Shown: piece after piece, positions 58,401 through 64,000 of the stretch
Layout of the letters: every line of letters starts with the position of its first letter
Numbering within the stretch: position 1 is the stretch's first letter
Assembly (NCBI GenBank): GCA_016490735.1
Contig: JAEMWC010000269.1
Location: 460,001-524,000 of the forward strand
Length of the DNA stretch: 64,000 nucleotides
Direction: 5' to 3'
Source: Pachyseris speciosa
Lineage: Eukaryota; Cnidaria; Anthozoa; Scleractinia; Pachyseridae
Position numbers and translations under genes: made by a program
The notes under the pieces: model-generated
The model's database searches: none
Seen by the model: only the letters and a program-made list of their open reading frames with translations
Told to the model about the DNA's origin: nothing

Positions 58401-60317
58401 ATTGTGCTCAGTCTTGTAGAATATCACCTGATTTTAGCCAACATGTCGATATTCTGCATGATTTTGCAGGATAATTGCTACTTACCTGTAATCCTGATGC
58501 AGTCATTTGGACAAGAGTAAGAACATAAAGAGATACAGCATCAATCTGTGGCATTGAAATCAAAATAAAATTGCATTTTGCAGTTACATCAACTCTATAT
58601 TATCAAATTAAAATTGCAATATCTGTGCTAGCTAGGTTACATGTAACTAATTACTCTAAATCTTAAATCAGTTACTCTTAATAACCAAAATTTTGTTCAC
58701 GGATTTAATTAATTATAACATTATTAAATACCTGCAGATGTGCCCATTCTGAATCAGAGGCAACTGTGTCTCCAGTATTGACATTAAATTTGACATGCAG
58801 AGAATGATGACCCAACTGATTTTTCTTAAACTGTTCCACCTACGCACAAAAAGATAAATTAAACCTAGTTGGCCAATATTCCCGTGGACATAAAATTCAG
58901 CAAAATAGAACAAAAAAAATAATGTTGGAAGGCAACGTGACTTCATTTTCAATTTAAAAAATAACAGAGGAGTTGAAGTAATTTCATTATAGTACTTTGA
59001 AACATCTTTGTAGTACACTGTATTTCACTGATTTTTAAATTTAGCAAAAGATTTACATGTAGGTTACAATTAATTTGCCTGTTACCTTGTCAGCTTGCCT
59101 CATGTAACAAAACAGGATTCCCCTCATACATTTGACTGCAGCCTGTTGAAGTTCATATGCTCTTCCTTTACTGTCATCCATGTGCCTGAAATAGAAAACA
59201 TAATAAAATTAATCAAAAATGTCTCTTGTACACAGTGGATTGTAAAAAGCCCAGGCCTCCAGTTTGGTAGTTTTTATGAAGACATAAACAGATAGGCACA
59301 TTGTGGGATACAAGACAGCACAGTGCTTTACAAATTAAAAGGAATTTAAGCATCCTCATGTTTTATTATTTAACAAATAAAAACGCCTTAACCATGCTTT
59401 GTTCTGTTGTAAGGTGGGGAAGGAAGTGATGAGAGCACGAAAGAAGTCGGAAGAAGCATGAGCCATAGGCGAGTGCTTTCCGGCTTAAACACAGGCTCAT
59501 CCGAATAAATTTTTTCCTTAGGAAAGGTTAAAATTGTCTGTTTTTCTGTGTGTCTTACTTCACGGCATATTCATAATTACTCAACCTACGTAAACAAAAC
59601 ATAATCCTTGCAGCTCATATAAAATTCGTATACACTGTATGTGCCAACAAATATCTGTACCTAATCAACATGATGCCATAGTGAAAATAAAACATGGAAA
59701 TACTATAAGTTATTGTCGCATGTGCTAACTTTGTTATAATATTAGAGTTCGGGGTAGTTGAATCAGTGGAGTAGCAAACTGCAATTTCCGATTACCTCTT
59801 GGAAGGCTGAGTGAAGGTGAATGTGGCCTCTAGTTTTCTAATTTTGACTGTAAATAGTGTTGTAGTAAACTTAAGAGATTTGTAAAGATTGAAATAGTAA
59901 TTGTGAGTGCATCTATTCTTAGGGATTATACCAAAATTAATTATTATTAATTAATTTATTCAATACTTTTCTCAATATTTTAATCAGTATTAATTAATTT
60001 TTTAATCAATATTTTACTATTTTAATTAATATTTTTATCAATTTTGTAACATACATAAGTGTTCGAGTGTCCCCAATTAGTGCCTTGGTGCTAGAACAAC
60101 TAGACACAGAAATAAAGGATATGTATGTATGTATGTATGATGTTCTGGTGGGACAGCATTCAATTTACACTTACTAACCTGTATGCCAAGCCGAGAGCCC
60201 AGACAGCCATGGCACAGTAAACATTGTCTCGCACATGACTCTCTTCATTTTTACCAGATGTATGCAGTGGAAACAGACCAATGCTTCCACTTTGATAACG
60301 AAGAATCTGTTTCTTTA
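22388..60317 (-). CDS. PHKB: Phosphorylase b kinase regulatory subunit beta, 5' partial
   Basis: Regulatory/scaffold subunit of the glycogen phosphorylase kinase holoenzyme, with a GH15-like N-terminal domain. I reconstruct 33 coding exons in transcript order: 60317-60179, 59185-59086, 58839-58732, 58545-58486, 53280-53144, 52994-52931, 51872-51777, 45327-45223, 42824-42732, 42568-42511, 41277-41194, 40553-40404, 39539-39433, 38890-38838, 38368-38275, 35443-35360, 35133-35029, 33694-33612, 33243-33153, 32725-32664, 31533-31348, 30466-30184, 29950-29882, 29682-29623, 29182-29109, 28425-28377, 28039-27945, 27480-27413, 26197-26133, 24575-24468, 24206-24132, 23394-23338, 22519-22388. All phases close (1064 residues; human 1093, of which about 55 N-terminal residues lie upstream). 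Diagnostics: [93 protein letters not shown]. It keeps beta-specific GKxVTxGxFGHEE rather than the alpha version. The protein ends CYVS, a CaaX-type farnesylation box. No canonical AATAAA directly follows the stop. Confidence 0.96.
23521..23909. mobile_element. MITE with exact 20-bp TIRs, PHKB intron
   Basis: CAAATTCGTTGTATCGCGCT at the left is the exact inverse of AGCGCGATACAACGAATTTG at the right. A second inner inverted pair, TTCCTGGTGAATTGT and ACAATTCACCAGGAA, makes a nested stem. It lies between the exons at 23394 and 24132. Confidence 0.85.
24644..24800 (+). mobile_element. tRNA-headed SINE, PHKB intron
   Basis: A tRNA-like head has an A box (TGGCTCAGTTGG) and a B-box variant (GGTTCAAGACC). 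It is followed by a body, TTAAAATAACTGGTGAGGTC, that recurs inverted near 43110-43160 as part of the same family. The 3' boundary is uncertain. Confidence 0.6.
25325..25770. repeat. Direct duplication carrying tRNA-like heads
   Basis: About 95 bp (about 25327-25420) is repeated almost exactly at about 25673-25768, including ATGCATATAACATCAAATGG, the hairpin CTCGGTTTTTTTTTCCGAG in inverse, and the GGGTTCAAATCCC B box on the minus strand. Between the copies are two tandem units of ACTCATAACTGCATCACG plus CAGTCACATTAAGGCATAT (about 25537-25626). Confidence 0.8.
25383..25454 (-). other. tRNA-like sequence (SINE head or tRNA pseudogene)
   Basis: Seventy-two nt fold as a cloverleaf: D stem GCTC/GAGC, a 5-bp anticodon stem with one wobble pair, 7-nt loop CTAGATC (anticodon AGA), 5-nt variable loop, and T arm GTGGG/CCCAT around TTCAAAT. 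Only five of seven acceptor pairs form, and an AGA anticodon (Ser) without a long variable arm is inconsistent. The T-arm side is duplicated at about 25735. I therefore read it as a SINE head or pseudogene rather than a working tRNA. Confidence 0.5.
26351..26450. repeat. 100-bp foldback next to a MITE
   Basis: AATTAGATTATGAGCTCGAG and its imperfect inverse ending AATAATCTAATT enclose a second stem, TGATAGCTGAT and ATCAGCTATCA. It directly abuts the MITE at 26455. Confidence 0.75.
26455..26650. mobile_element. MITE with exact 17-bp TIRs, PHKB intron
   Basis: TAGTATAAATCTACTAG is inverted as CTAGTAGATTTATACTA. An internal stem, CTACTCACTATCTATC and GATAGATAGTGAGTAG, occupies the centre. It has no coding capacity. 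Confidence 0.85.
26722..26952. mobile_element. MITE of GTTTTC-rich type, PHKB intron
   Basis: The left end AGGCCCCGTTCACACTAATG and the right end containing CATTAGTGTGGACGCGGCCT are near-inverse. The body is built of repeated GAAAACGCAT / ATGCGTTTTC words in both orientations. Confidence 0.8.
28523..28674. mobile_element. Mutator-like MITE with 10-bp target-site duplication
   Basis: The direct repeat GGGGTTACCA at 28523-28532 and 28665-28674 flanks an element (28533-28664) whose ends CTGACTCGTCCCCAGTCGTC and GACGACTGGGGACGAGTCA are inverse. A 9-10-bp duplication with inverted ends is the usual signature of Mutator-like insertion. Confidence 0.8.
31784..31984. mobile_element. MITE with exact 17-bp TIRs, PHKB intron
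   Basis: TTTGTGTCCGAGTTTTC is inverted exactly as GAAAACTCGGACACAAA at 31968-31984. The 201-bp element is non-coding. Confidence 0.85.
33951..34828. mobile_element. Non-autonomous DNA transposon, about 0.88 kb, PHKB intron
   Basis: The left end TTATTCGCACTAATTTTCGC and the right end GCGAAAATTAGTACGAATAA are near-inverse (one mismatch). Subterminal words TTCGCGAAATT recur. The core (about 34560-34690) is GC-rich and unlike its surroundings. No transposase is recognisable. Confidence 0.7.
35154..35320. repeat. Minisatellite, three units of 53-57 bp, filling a short PHKB intron
   Basis: Units start GCGGGAT at 35154, 35211 and 35264 and share CTAAGATAACGGAAC followed by AATCACGGTA. The 226-bp intron between the exons at 35443-35360 and 35133-35029 is made largely of this array, which stops about 20 bp before the 3' splice acceptor. 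Confidence 0.85.
35634..37285 (-). mobile_element. 5'-truncated, frameshifted LINE (jockey/CR1-like RT), PHKB intron
   Basis: On the minus strand, reverse-transcriptase motifs are clear: [20 protein letters not shown] followed by the catalytic FADDT, then the thumb and C-terminal segment with [16 protein letters not shown]. The frame breaks near 36985 between these blocks. A terminal [20 protein letters not shown] motif follows at about 36260-36215, and the 3' end is a (GAT)n tail at 35635-35666. The endonuclease and the 5' part of the RT are missing. This is a non-LTR retrotransposon remnant, not a host gene. Confidence 0.85.
37286..37653. repeat. Tandem duplication, two units of 185 bp
   Basis: The unit starting CTTCTGACATTATACCTGGA at 37286 recurs at 37471 and is nearly identical through GATTACTTTGTATA. 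The second copy is followed by an AATAAACAATAATAATAATA tail, suggesting the 3' end of a retroelement duplicated in tandem. It directly abuts the truncated LINE. Confidence 0.9.
38552..38640. repeat. Microsatellites (ATT)n and (TTC)n
   Basis: (ATT)n occupies about 38552-38594 and (CTT)n then (ATT)n about 38610-38642, both in the PHKB intron between the exons at 38838 and 38368. Confidence 0.9.
39650..39808. repeat. Minisatellite, about five units of 30 bp
   Basis: The unit is ATAATAATTT / ATGCAGTCCC / ACTTTATGCC in head-to-tail copies, with one unit lacking two bases and the last degenerate. It starts about 110 bp upstream of the acceptor of the PHKB exon at 39539-39433. Confidence 0.9.
39995..40248. 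mobile_element. MITE with long TIRs, PHKB intron
   Basis: AAAGGCCTGGCTAAACTAGG at the left is near-inverse to CCTAGTTTAGCCAGGCTTT at the right. The body is made of GGAAACATT / AATGTTTCC words in both orientations. Short reading frames here belong to the element. Confidence 0.85.
42044..42490. mobile_element. TTAA-type MITE next to the donor of a PHKB exon
   Basis: The ends TTAAACTGCACCTAACACCA and GTGTTAGGTACACTTTAA are near-inverse with TTAA borders. The body is shared with the duplicated element at 53404-54136 (for example GAGTCAGAAGGGGCTTG and CAGATTTTGCAACTTT). Its end is only 20 bp from exon 42511-42568. Confidence 0.8.
43095..43165 (-). mobile_element. SINE fragment (inverted relative to 24644 copy)
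   Basis: Contains GAGCACACAGCCAGCA and AGTTATTTTAAGACC, the inverse of words in the SINE body after 24711. It is short and degenerate. Confidence 0.5.
43231..43417. repeat. 187-bp near-perfect hairpin
   Basis: AAAATTTGGTTTATCAACGG at the left is inverted as CCGTTGATAAACCAAATTTT at the right. The arms stay paired across about 85 bp (ACCGTACAGGGATTCGATTA against TAATCGAATCCCTGTACGGT) with a few mismatches and a short loop at about 43319-43331. Confidence 0.9.
44040..44130 (-). mobile_element. tRNA-headed SINE head
   Basis: On the minus strand, TAGCCCAGTTGG (A box) and GGTTCAAATCCC (B box) are spaced as in a tRNA, with loop CTGCAGA between them. The stems are poorly paired, so it is a SINE relic and not a tRNA gene. 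Confidence 0.6.
44264..44614. mobile_element. MITE, PHKB intron
   Basis: The left end GTAGCCTCCAAAGCAGACG and the right end GTCTGCGTAGGAGGCTA are near-inverse, and inner words TTTTGGGCTTG and GAGCCCAAAG extend the pairing. Boundaries are approximate. Confidence 0.65.
45436..45815 (+). mobile_element. LINE reverse-transcriptase fragment A, PHKB intron
   Basis: The frame encodes [20 protein letters not shown] and [20 protein letters not shown], the palm-entry motifs of a jockey/CR1-like RT (usual form NYRPISLLS). It is broken off after LQIE by an opposite-strand element. It lies in the 5.9-kb PHKB intron between the exons at 51777 and 45327. Confidence 0.85.
45830..46320 (-). mobile_element. 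LINE 3' end inserted in opposite orientation
   Basis: On the minus strand the frame reads [20 protein letters not shown] then [13 protein letters not shown] before a stop, the classic C-terminal end of non-LTR RT ORFs. It lies between two plus-strand LINE fragments. Exact ends are uncertain. Confidence 0.75.
46325..47623 (+). mobile_element. LINE reverse-transcriptase fragment B, frameshifted, FADN in place of FADD
   Basis: The fragment repeats 57 bp of fragment A (45601-45658 against 46340-46396), then continues through [37 protein letters not shown], the catalytic-site position FADN, and [16 protein letters not shown]. It ends with [13 protein letters not shown] and a stop at 47621-47623. 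Several frame breaks and the FADD-to-FADN change show it is inactive. Confidence 0.85.
48582..49027. mobile_element. MITE with 15-bp exact TIRs
   Basis: AGGGGCACCCAACGA at the left is exactly inverse to TCGTTGGGTGCCCCT at the right. The body carries repeated TTTTCG / CGAAAA words. Confidence 0.85.
50334..50640. mobile_element. MITE with TIRs of 50 bp or more
   Basis: TAAGCCGCGGCTACACGAGC is exactly inverse to GCTCGTGTAGCCGCGGCTTA. The pairing continues inward through GATTTTTTGCTTGCGATGGT and its inverse. The interior repeats GTGTAGCCACC / GGTGGCTACAC, a second nested inverted pair. Confidence 0.9.
51151..51440. repeat. Two back-to-back foldbacks
   Basis: The first (51151-51280) is closed by TTATTATATCTCT and AGAGATATAATAA. 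The second (51285-51440) is closed by CTTACTAACC and GGTTAGTAAG, with an inner stem TACTGTAAGTTACGGA and TCCGTAACTTACAGTA. A GTTGTTGTCGTTGTTGTT tail follows. Confidence 0.8.
52276..52536 (+). mobile_element. tRNA(Leu)-like SINE, PHKB intron
   Basis: The head is GGATGGCCAAGTGG (A-box region) with GGGTTCAAATCCC (B box), followed by a SINE body and a 3' end reading GGGTAATAAAGG plus a T run. It is in the plus orientation, opposite to PHKB. Confidence 0.7.
53361..54136. mobile_element. TTAA-type MITE with an internal 338-bp tandem duplication
   Basis: AGGAACTGTCTAGACC starts at 53361 and again at 53699, and about 338 bp are repeated almost perfectly. The composite begins TTAAAGTGCACCTAAACCCC (53404) and ends GGGTTTAGGTGCACTTTAA (54136), so it has one right end but two left ends. 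It is the same family as 42044-42490. Confidence 0.9.
54619..55172. mobile_element. TTAA-type MITE, PHKB intron copy
   Basis: TTAAAGTGCACATGAATCG to TCTATTCATGTGCACTTTAA, with TTAA at both ends. This is the better-preserved relative of 10438-10926. Confidence 0.85.
55741..56040 (-). other. Unassigned open frame with a possible splice donor
   Basis: About 100 codons are open on the minus strand (stop-to-end), with a basic start ([17 protein letters not shown]) and a Cys/Trp-rich end ([17 protein letters not shown]). The frame is followed by CACAG/GTGAAT, which could be a splice donor. It does not match PHKB and I do not recognise the family. It may be part of an unannotated repeat, a gene fragment or chance. 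Confidence 0.25.
56389..56895. mobile_element. MITE interrupted by a hAT-like MITE
   Basis: The outer ends AAAAAGCCTTAACTGTGC and AGTTAAGGCATGGTTAAGGC are near-inverse, and TTCTGTTATAAGGC pairs with GCCTTATAACAGAA. A related half-element lies at about 59365-59490. The interior holds the element at 56431-56740. Confidence 0.75.
56431..56740. mobile_element. Nested hAT-like MITE
   Basis: The left end AGGGTTCGTAC and the right end GTGCGTGCGAACCCC are near-inverse. The body is packed with TTCAAGGAC / TCAAGGCCTTGAA words. ACTCAA on both sides may be part of a target-site duplication. Confidence 0.7.
57343..57895. mobile_element. Foldback MITE (copy B of the 6830 family) with an insertion
   Basis: Contains GTTATGCTCTGCTGACTCCA and the inverse-type GGCAGCAGAGCATAACCGTG, plus CAACAAATCCCACAG, as in the MTBP copy. 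About 57620-57775 is an insertion of another repeat (AGCGGCCTGCC, AAGGGGTCAATACTTTTAGG) that recurs near 62990-63140 and, inverted, near 61385-61520. Confidence 0.65.
57952..58130. mobile_element. Short MITE, PHKB intron
   Basis: CAGGGGTTTCAATAA and TAATGAAACCCCTG form near-inverse ends. The interior repeats AAAGTAGGCGGCGA and AAAGTAGGTGGCGA. Confidence 0.7.
59365..59490. mobile_element. Half-copy of the 56389 MITE family
   Basis: Contains ACGCCTTAACCATGC and TTGTTCTGTTGTAAGG, matching the outer ends of the 56389 element, then a region of GAAGTGATGAGAGCACGAAA. No right-hand inverted end is evident, so it is truncated. Confidence 0.55.
60119..60140. repeat. (ATGT)n microsatellite
   Basis: About five ATGT units, some 40 bp downstream (in transcript sense) of the donor of the first visible PHKB exon. 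Confidence 0.9.
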
Positions 60318-60504
60318 CTAAGAAATAAAGATGAGTTAGCAGTGACAAACATGCCAGACAAACTAAAGGGTGGACCCCATACACTTTTTATGTGATTGCT
60401 GGAGTATTCATTTTTATGATTTGAGATTTTACTTATTTTGTGATTTTTGATTCCTAATTTAAAATCCTTTCATGTGCATATGAAAGTAGTTTTTGTCTTA
60501 ACAG

Positions 60505-63290
60505 TGATCATAGCCTGCATACAGGCTCTTCATTTGGGCAATTCAGAGAGGTTGGCCCTCGGTCAAATGCTAAGGGATTGGGGCAAGCGAGGGAAAGAAG
60601 AACCTGCAGCAGTCTATGTATGATTTGACTATATACATGTATGTTCAGATTCTGAACGTAAAATACAGATTGGCTAATTTGATAGCCTGCGGTGCGGATT
60701 TGTCACGAACATGACACATCTCAAACAAGTGAAGCTGCACCAAGTTTTAGTGCATGCAGAAAGTGAAGCTTTTCTGAGTAAAGACAAGACCTTCTCAGTG
60801 AAAAGGATGCGATGGCCGTGCTGCCTACAGCCTTTGGAAAAAGCCTTGTATTTCAAGTTTTTGCTGTTGTTAAATCGATAGATTCAGTTTCATCGAATGG
60901 CTGTGACCTGGTAATTGTCTCTCACGCAAAAACATACACTAATGGATATCTGTCAGATTGGCAAAATGCACAGCTAGTCAACGGTTGACAAACAGATTAG
61001 CCAAGCCATTTGAAATGGTTATCAAGAGCGGTTGATGCATAAGTATAGAAGGACAGAAAATGACTGGAATTTTGAAGGACACAAACAAGCAATTGCACTG
61101 CAAATGTTTACATTTAAAATGGCTACAGATCACTTTATTACATAAAGGATGCTGAAACCATGATCTGTTTCCTGGGTAAACCGAGACAGAGCAGATGCCA
61201 AAAGTTTGCATACCTTGAAATAAAACATCCACTTATTTTCATAACGTCACACAGTGTGCATTTTGTCAGCCGAAGTTTTCTCAAAATTATTTTGCTCAAA
61301 GTGCAGCAGCCCAGAACAAAATTGCGAGAACTGAATTTTGAAATCTCCCTCTGGTACATGGTTTGAAAACATTGACAAAAGATCCCAGAGATCCATACCA
61401 TACCGCCTGAAAGTATTGACCCATCAGGACAAGGCAATACCTCGTCTTTGCCATGGGTTGTGGCCGTGCGTCCACCGCGGTATATAAATTTTTTTCCCGC
61501 AGGAAAGCCGAGGTACAATTTTGCCATGGGAATGCTGCAGTAGTAAAGACGAGGCAATGCCGCAGGAAAGAGCAATAACAATTAATTGCAGTTGTCAAAA
61601 AAGCGGAATGACCATGTAAGTTCTTAAGGTGCAAAGATTCATGGAGAAAAAACTACGTTGTGCGCTATTTGTGTATGGACTCATAATTTTTTAGCCAGCC
61701 TCCATAATGTGTAAAATCGGAAGTCTTCAAGTATTACAAAGTAACTACAGCTGTTTATTACTGTTTAATCCAATGCTAGAAGAAGCACTGCCTTGTTGTT
61801 TGAACTTTCGCGCTGACAACTTTATGCCTTCAAAGCAAATTAAAGTCTGCCGGGCAAATGCAGTCACATTTTCGGTTAATTAAAGTCATCAGTTTGGACA
61901 AAGCTCGTCTGTTCGAACTCAAAGTTTATTTGTCTGATATTAAAAAAGCTTTTGATCACTGCACTATTAGGTTAATCACTCTTGAAGTATCGAAAGGTGA
62001 GAAACTGGAAGTGACGCAAAAGGCAGCCGCAATTTAGTGTTTTATCTGATCATGATAATTAAGAATAGCGTATTGCGTCGCTATATGAGAAAGATTGAGA
62101 CAGCCGTTATACGAATCCTTGTATGTGCATAGACTCTTCATAGTTTCCTTGTAAACGTTTTTTGCTTTCATTCGGTATGTCTGTTTATTAAAAGATCTTA
62201 AAAGTTTCAACGCATATGAATGCAAAGCTAACAAATGATCGTGGACAGGTGTGATCGATCAAGCATAACGAGGCAAGAAGAATGATAACCATCTCCCGTG
62301 ATTTGCATCTCCAACATTATTTTCAAGGTCAAAAAATTTTGAATCTCCGACAGCCTCTGAAAAATATAGCTCATTTACTTCATTGTCATTCTGAGCTGCT
62401 ACACTTCGAGAAAATGAGTTCAAACAACTTTGAACTAACAAAAATGCGTGTTGTGTTACCATATGCAAATGAGTGGAAGTTCTGTTTTGTGGTATACAAA
62501 TATTTGGCATCTGCTAGCGCCTTAACCAGACAAACAGATTGTGGTTTCACCATACTTCAATAAAGTGATCTGTAGCTGTTTTAAAATAATTTTATAAACT
62601 TTTTACGTGCAATTGTTTATTTATTTTCTTCAAAATTCTAATGATTTTCCGTTTGTTAGTATTTATCCGGGTATTTATTTATTCCTGACTGGTTAACCAT
62701 TCACAGCTTTTGTTTTGCCGCTCCGCCATTCGGAACTACAGTAGCAGTTCGAAAGTTCTGCTGTTCACTCTCCGTCCACCTATAATCTTCTACGCATGTA
62801 TTAAAAAGCCAATAGATCTATGTGTAGCGACCATGCATGACTGTCCTTAATCCTGTTCAAGGTACGTAGTTCAAGATTTCCTGACGAAACTTGTTTCAGT
62901 TATAATGTTCTTTGGTGCGATTTTAATGTGACATATCCAAAATACAAAGAAAATAAAAGCCTATTCAAACTCCAGTATTTCATTACCTCGGTTAGTTTCC
63001 CTGCTCAACTTTGAAGCCTGACCGAAAAAATTCCTCGGTAAAAATGCGGCCTGCCGCGGGAACCAAGGGAAAGTCGAGAGGAGGTCATGCAGCAATAATG
63101 TGGCAAAGGGGTCAATACTTTCAGGTGGTACTGTATTTTGTGTGATTTTGTCCTCAATGAACACTTACAAATTGATATGGTTAGTCAAGAGGAAAAGGGG
63201 CTGATCTCAAATCACACAGAGACTGATGCAGGCTCTTCCTTTCCCTTGCTTGCCCCATTATCTCGTAGCTTTTGACCGTGTGCCATTACT
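60505..63290. mobile_element. Possible 2.8-kb transposon with inverted ends in the PHKB 5' intron
   Basis: The region about 60530-60620, inverted, resembles 63210-63290: CTTCTTTCCCTCGCTTGCCCC against CTTCCTTTCCCTTGCTTGCCCC (compared by eye), followed by TTTGACCG in both. Between them lie two oppositely oriented copies of a 150-bp repeat (about 61385-61520 and 62990-63140) and unassigned frames, notably minus-strand 62259-62510. No transposase motif was recognised. Confidence 0.4.
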
Positions 63291-63689
63291 CCACAATCCA
63301 AAAATGTTACATGACATAAGGACTTAACAAAATAATCAGTTGAACAGCGAACATTTCATCTCCGCTTCACTCCCTGACTTCAAAACTGCACTTTAAACTG
63401 TAAATTTGGACAAGGAATGCTGTTCTTTCTGCGAGCAAATTGTTAATCTTTAACTATATGATTATCTGCCTCCTAGCTTGTATCTAAATTGTTTCTAAAC
63501 TTAGCTGTTCAATATTATTATTTCTTCTGTATTTAATTTATATGTTCTTAATTTAGTTAGTTCTACAAATTTTAACATTAATAAGATTTTCTATGTATTC
63601 TTTTATCATCATTTTATTATTGAAATTATTTTAAGCTTAATTACCAATTTTTAACTTATTTTCTTCAGAGATATTAGCATATTTTACTA

Positions 63690-64000
63690 TCTAGGAAGTC
63701 AAATAGAGTTTTTGATTGATTGATTGATTTCAAATCAAATCAAAATCAAATCAAATCAAACTTTACTTATCCACAGAGTCCATTTCACTAAATAGTGTTC
63801 TCCCATGGAGCCGTGCATTAAAAATACGATAACTATTAATTTAACGATGACCATTAAGTTAAAAATAGTAAAATAAGAATGTATAGTTAAGTCTAATTTA
63901 TCTACTACTCAAATTTAGACGAGTTAAAAATATATTACAGTAAGTCCTAAAAATTGTTCAAAACTAGTGGCCTATTAATTTAAAAATAGTAAAATAAGAA
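63690..64000 (-). mobile_element. LINE/SINE 3' tail, cut by the window edge
   Basis: (GATT)n and (CAAAT)n simple repeats (63712-63766) are followed by CATGGAGCCGTGCATTAAAA, similar to CATCGAGCCGTGTATTTACA at the 3' end of the minus-strand LINE near 35718. It therefore looks like the 3' end of a related retroelement extending past 64000. Confidence 0.5.

Noticed and set aside
60674..60856. Candidate N-terminal PHKB exon on the minus strand
   Set aside because: No similarity to the expected LWDKLDHYYRIV region and no phase-compatible donor; the first PHKB exon(s) probably lie beyond 64000.
61160..61581. 147-codon minus-strand frame
   Set aside because: It overlaps the inverted copy of the 150-bp repeat shared with 57620-57775 and 62990-63140; it reads as repeat sequence, not a gene.

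Overview
This 64-kb window is animal nuclear DNA: AT-rich, with short exons in GT-AG introns and introns crowded with miniature transposons, LINE and SINE remnants. It holds three conserved single-copy animal genes. The mix of a mammal-like exon content, TGTACATGTA-type low-complexity words and many small foldback elements suggests a non-bilaterian marine animal, most likely an anthozoan cnidarian such as a stony coral. That placement is an inference, not a database result.

Layout. (i) 1-3665, minus strand: the first three coding exons of NPEPL1, an M17 leucyl-aminopeptidase-like protein; its catalytic half lies beyond the left edge. A small frameshifted reading frame sits on the opposite strand at 883-1124. 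(ii) 3666-3866: a 201-bp head-to-head spacer that should act as a bidirectional promoter, with a 13-bp inverted repeat and an E2F-like TTTGGCGGG word. (iii) 3867-20219, plus strand: complete MTBP (MDM2-binding protein, metazoan Sld7 counterpart), reconstructed as 27 coding exons (826 codons plus stop) whose splice phases all close. (iv) 20220-22387: convergent intergenic region with a TTAA-ended MITE, a foldback, an 86-bp perfect palindrome and a MITE nested in a Tigger-like element. (v) 22388-60317, minus strand: PHKB, phosphorylase kinase regulatory subunit beta, reconstructed as 33 coding exons (1064 residues) down to the natural stop; only the N-terminal exon(s) lie beyond the right edge. 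(vi) 60318-64000: more of the PHKB 5' intron, with an element bounded by inverted ends and a LINE tail.

The genes do not form a pathway. NPEPL1 is a putative metallo-aminopeptidase, MTBP acts with Treslin/TICRR in replication origin firing, and PHKB is part of the glycogen phosphorylase kinase holoenzyme. The functional coupling visible in the sequence is the shared NPEPL1/MTBP promoter. Nearly everything else is intronic repeat: at least 15 inverted-repeat (MITE-like) elements, several nested inside one another, three or more LINE fragments with reverse-transcriptase remnants, several tRNA-headed SINEs, and minisatellites, one of which fills almost all of a 226-bp PHKB intron. I found no CRISPR array, operon, rRNA or credible functional tRNA. 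Exon calls come from splice signals, reading phase and recalled similarity to the vertebrate proteins; no alignment was run.
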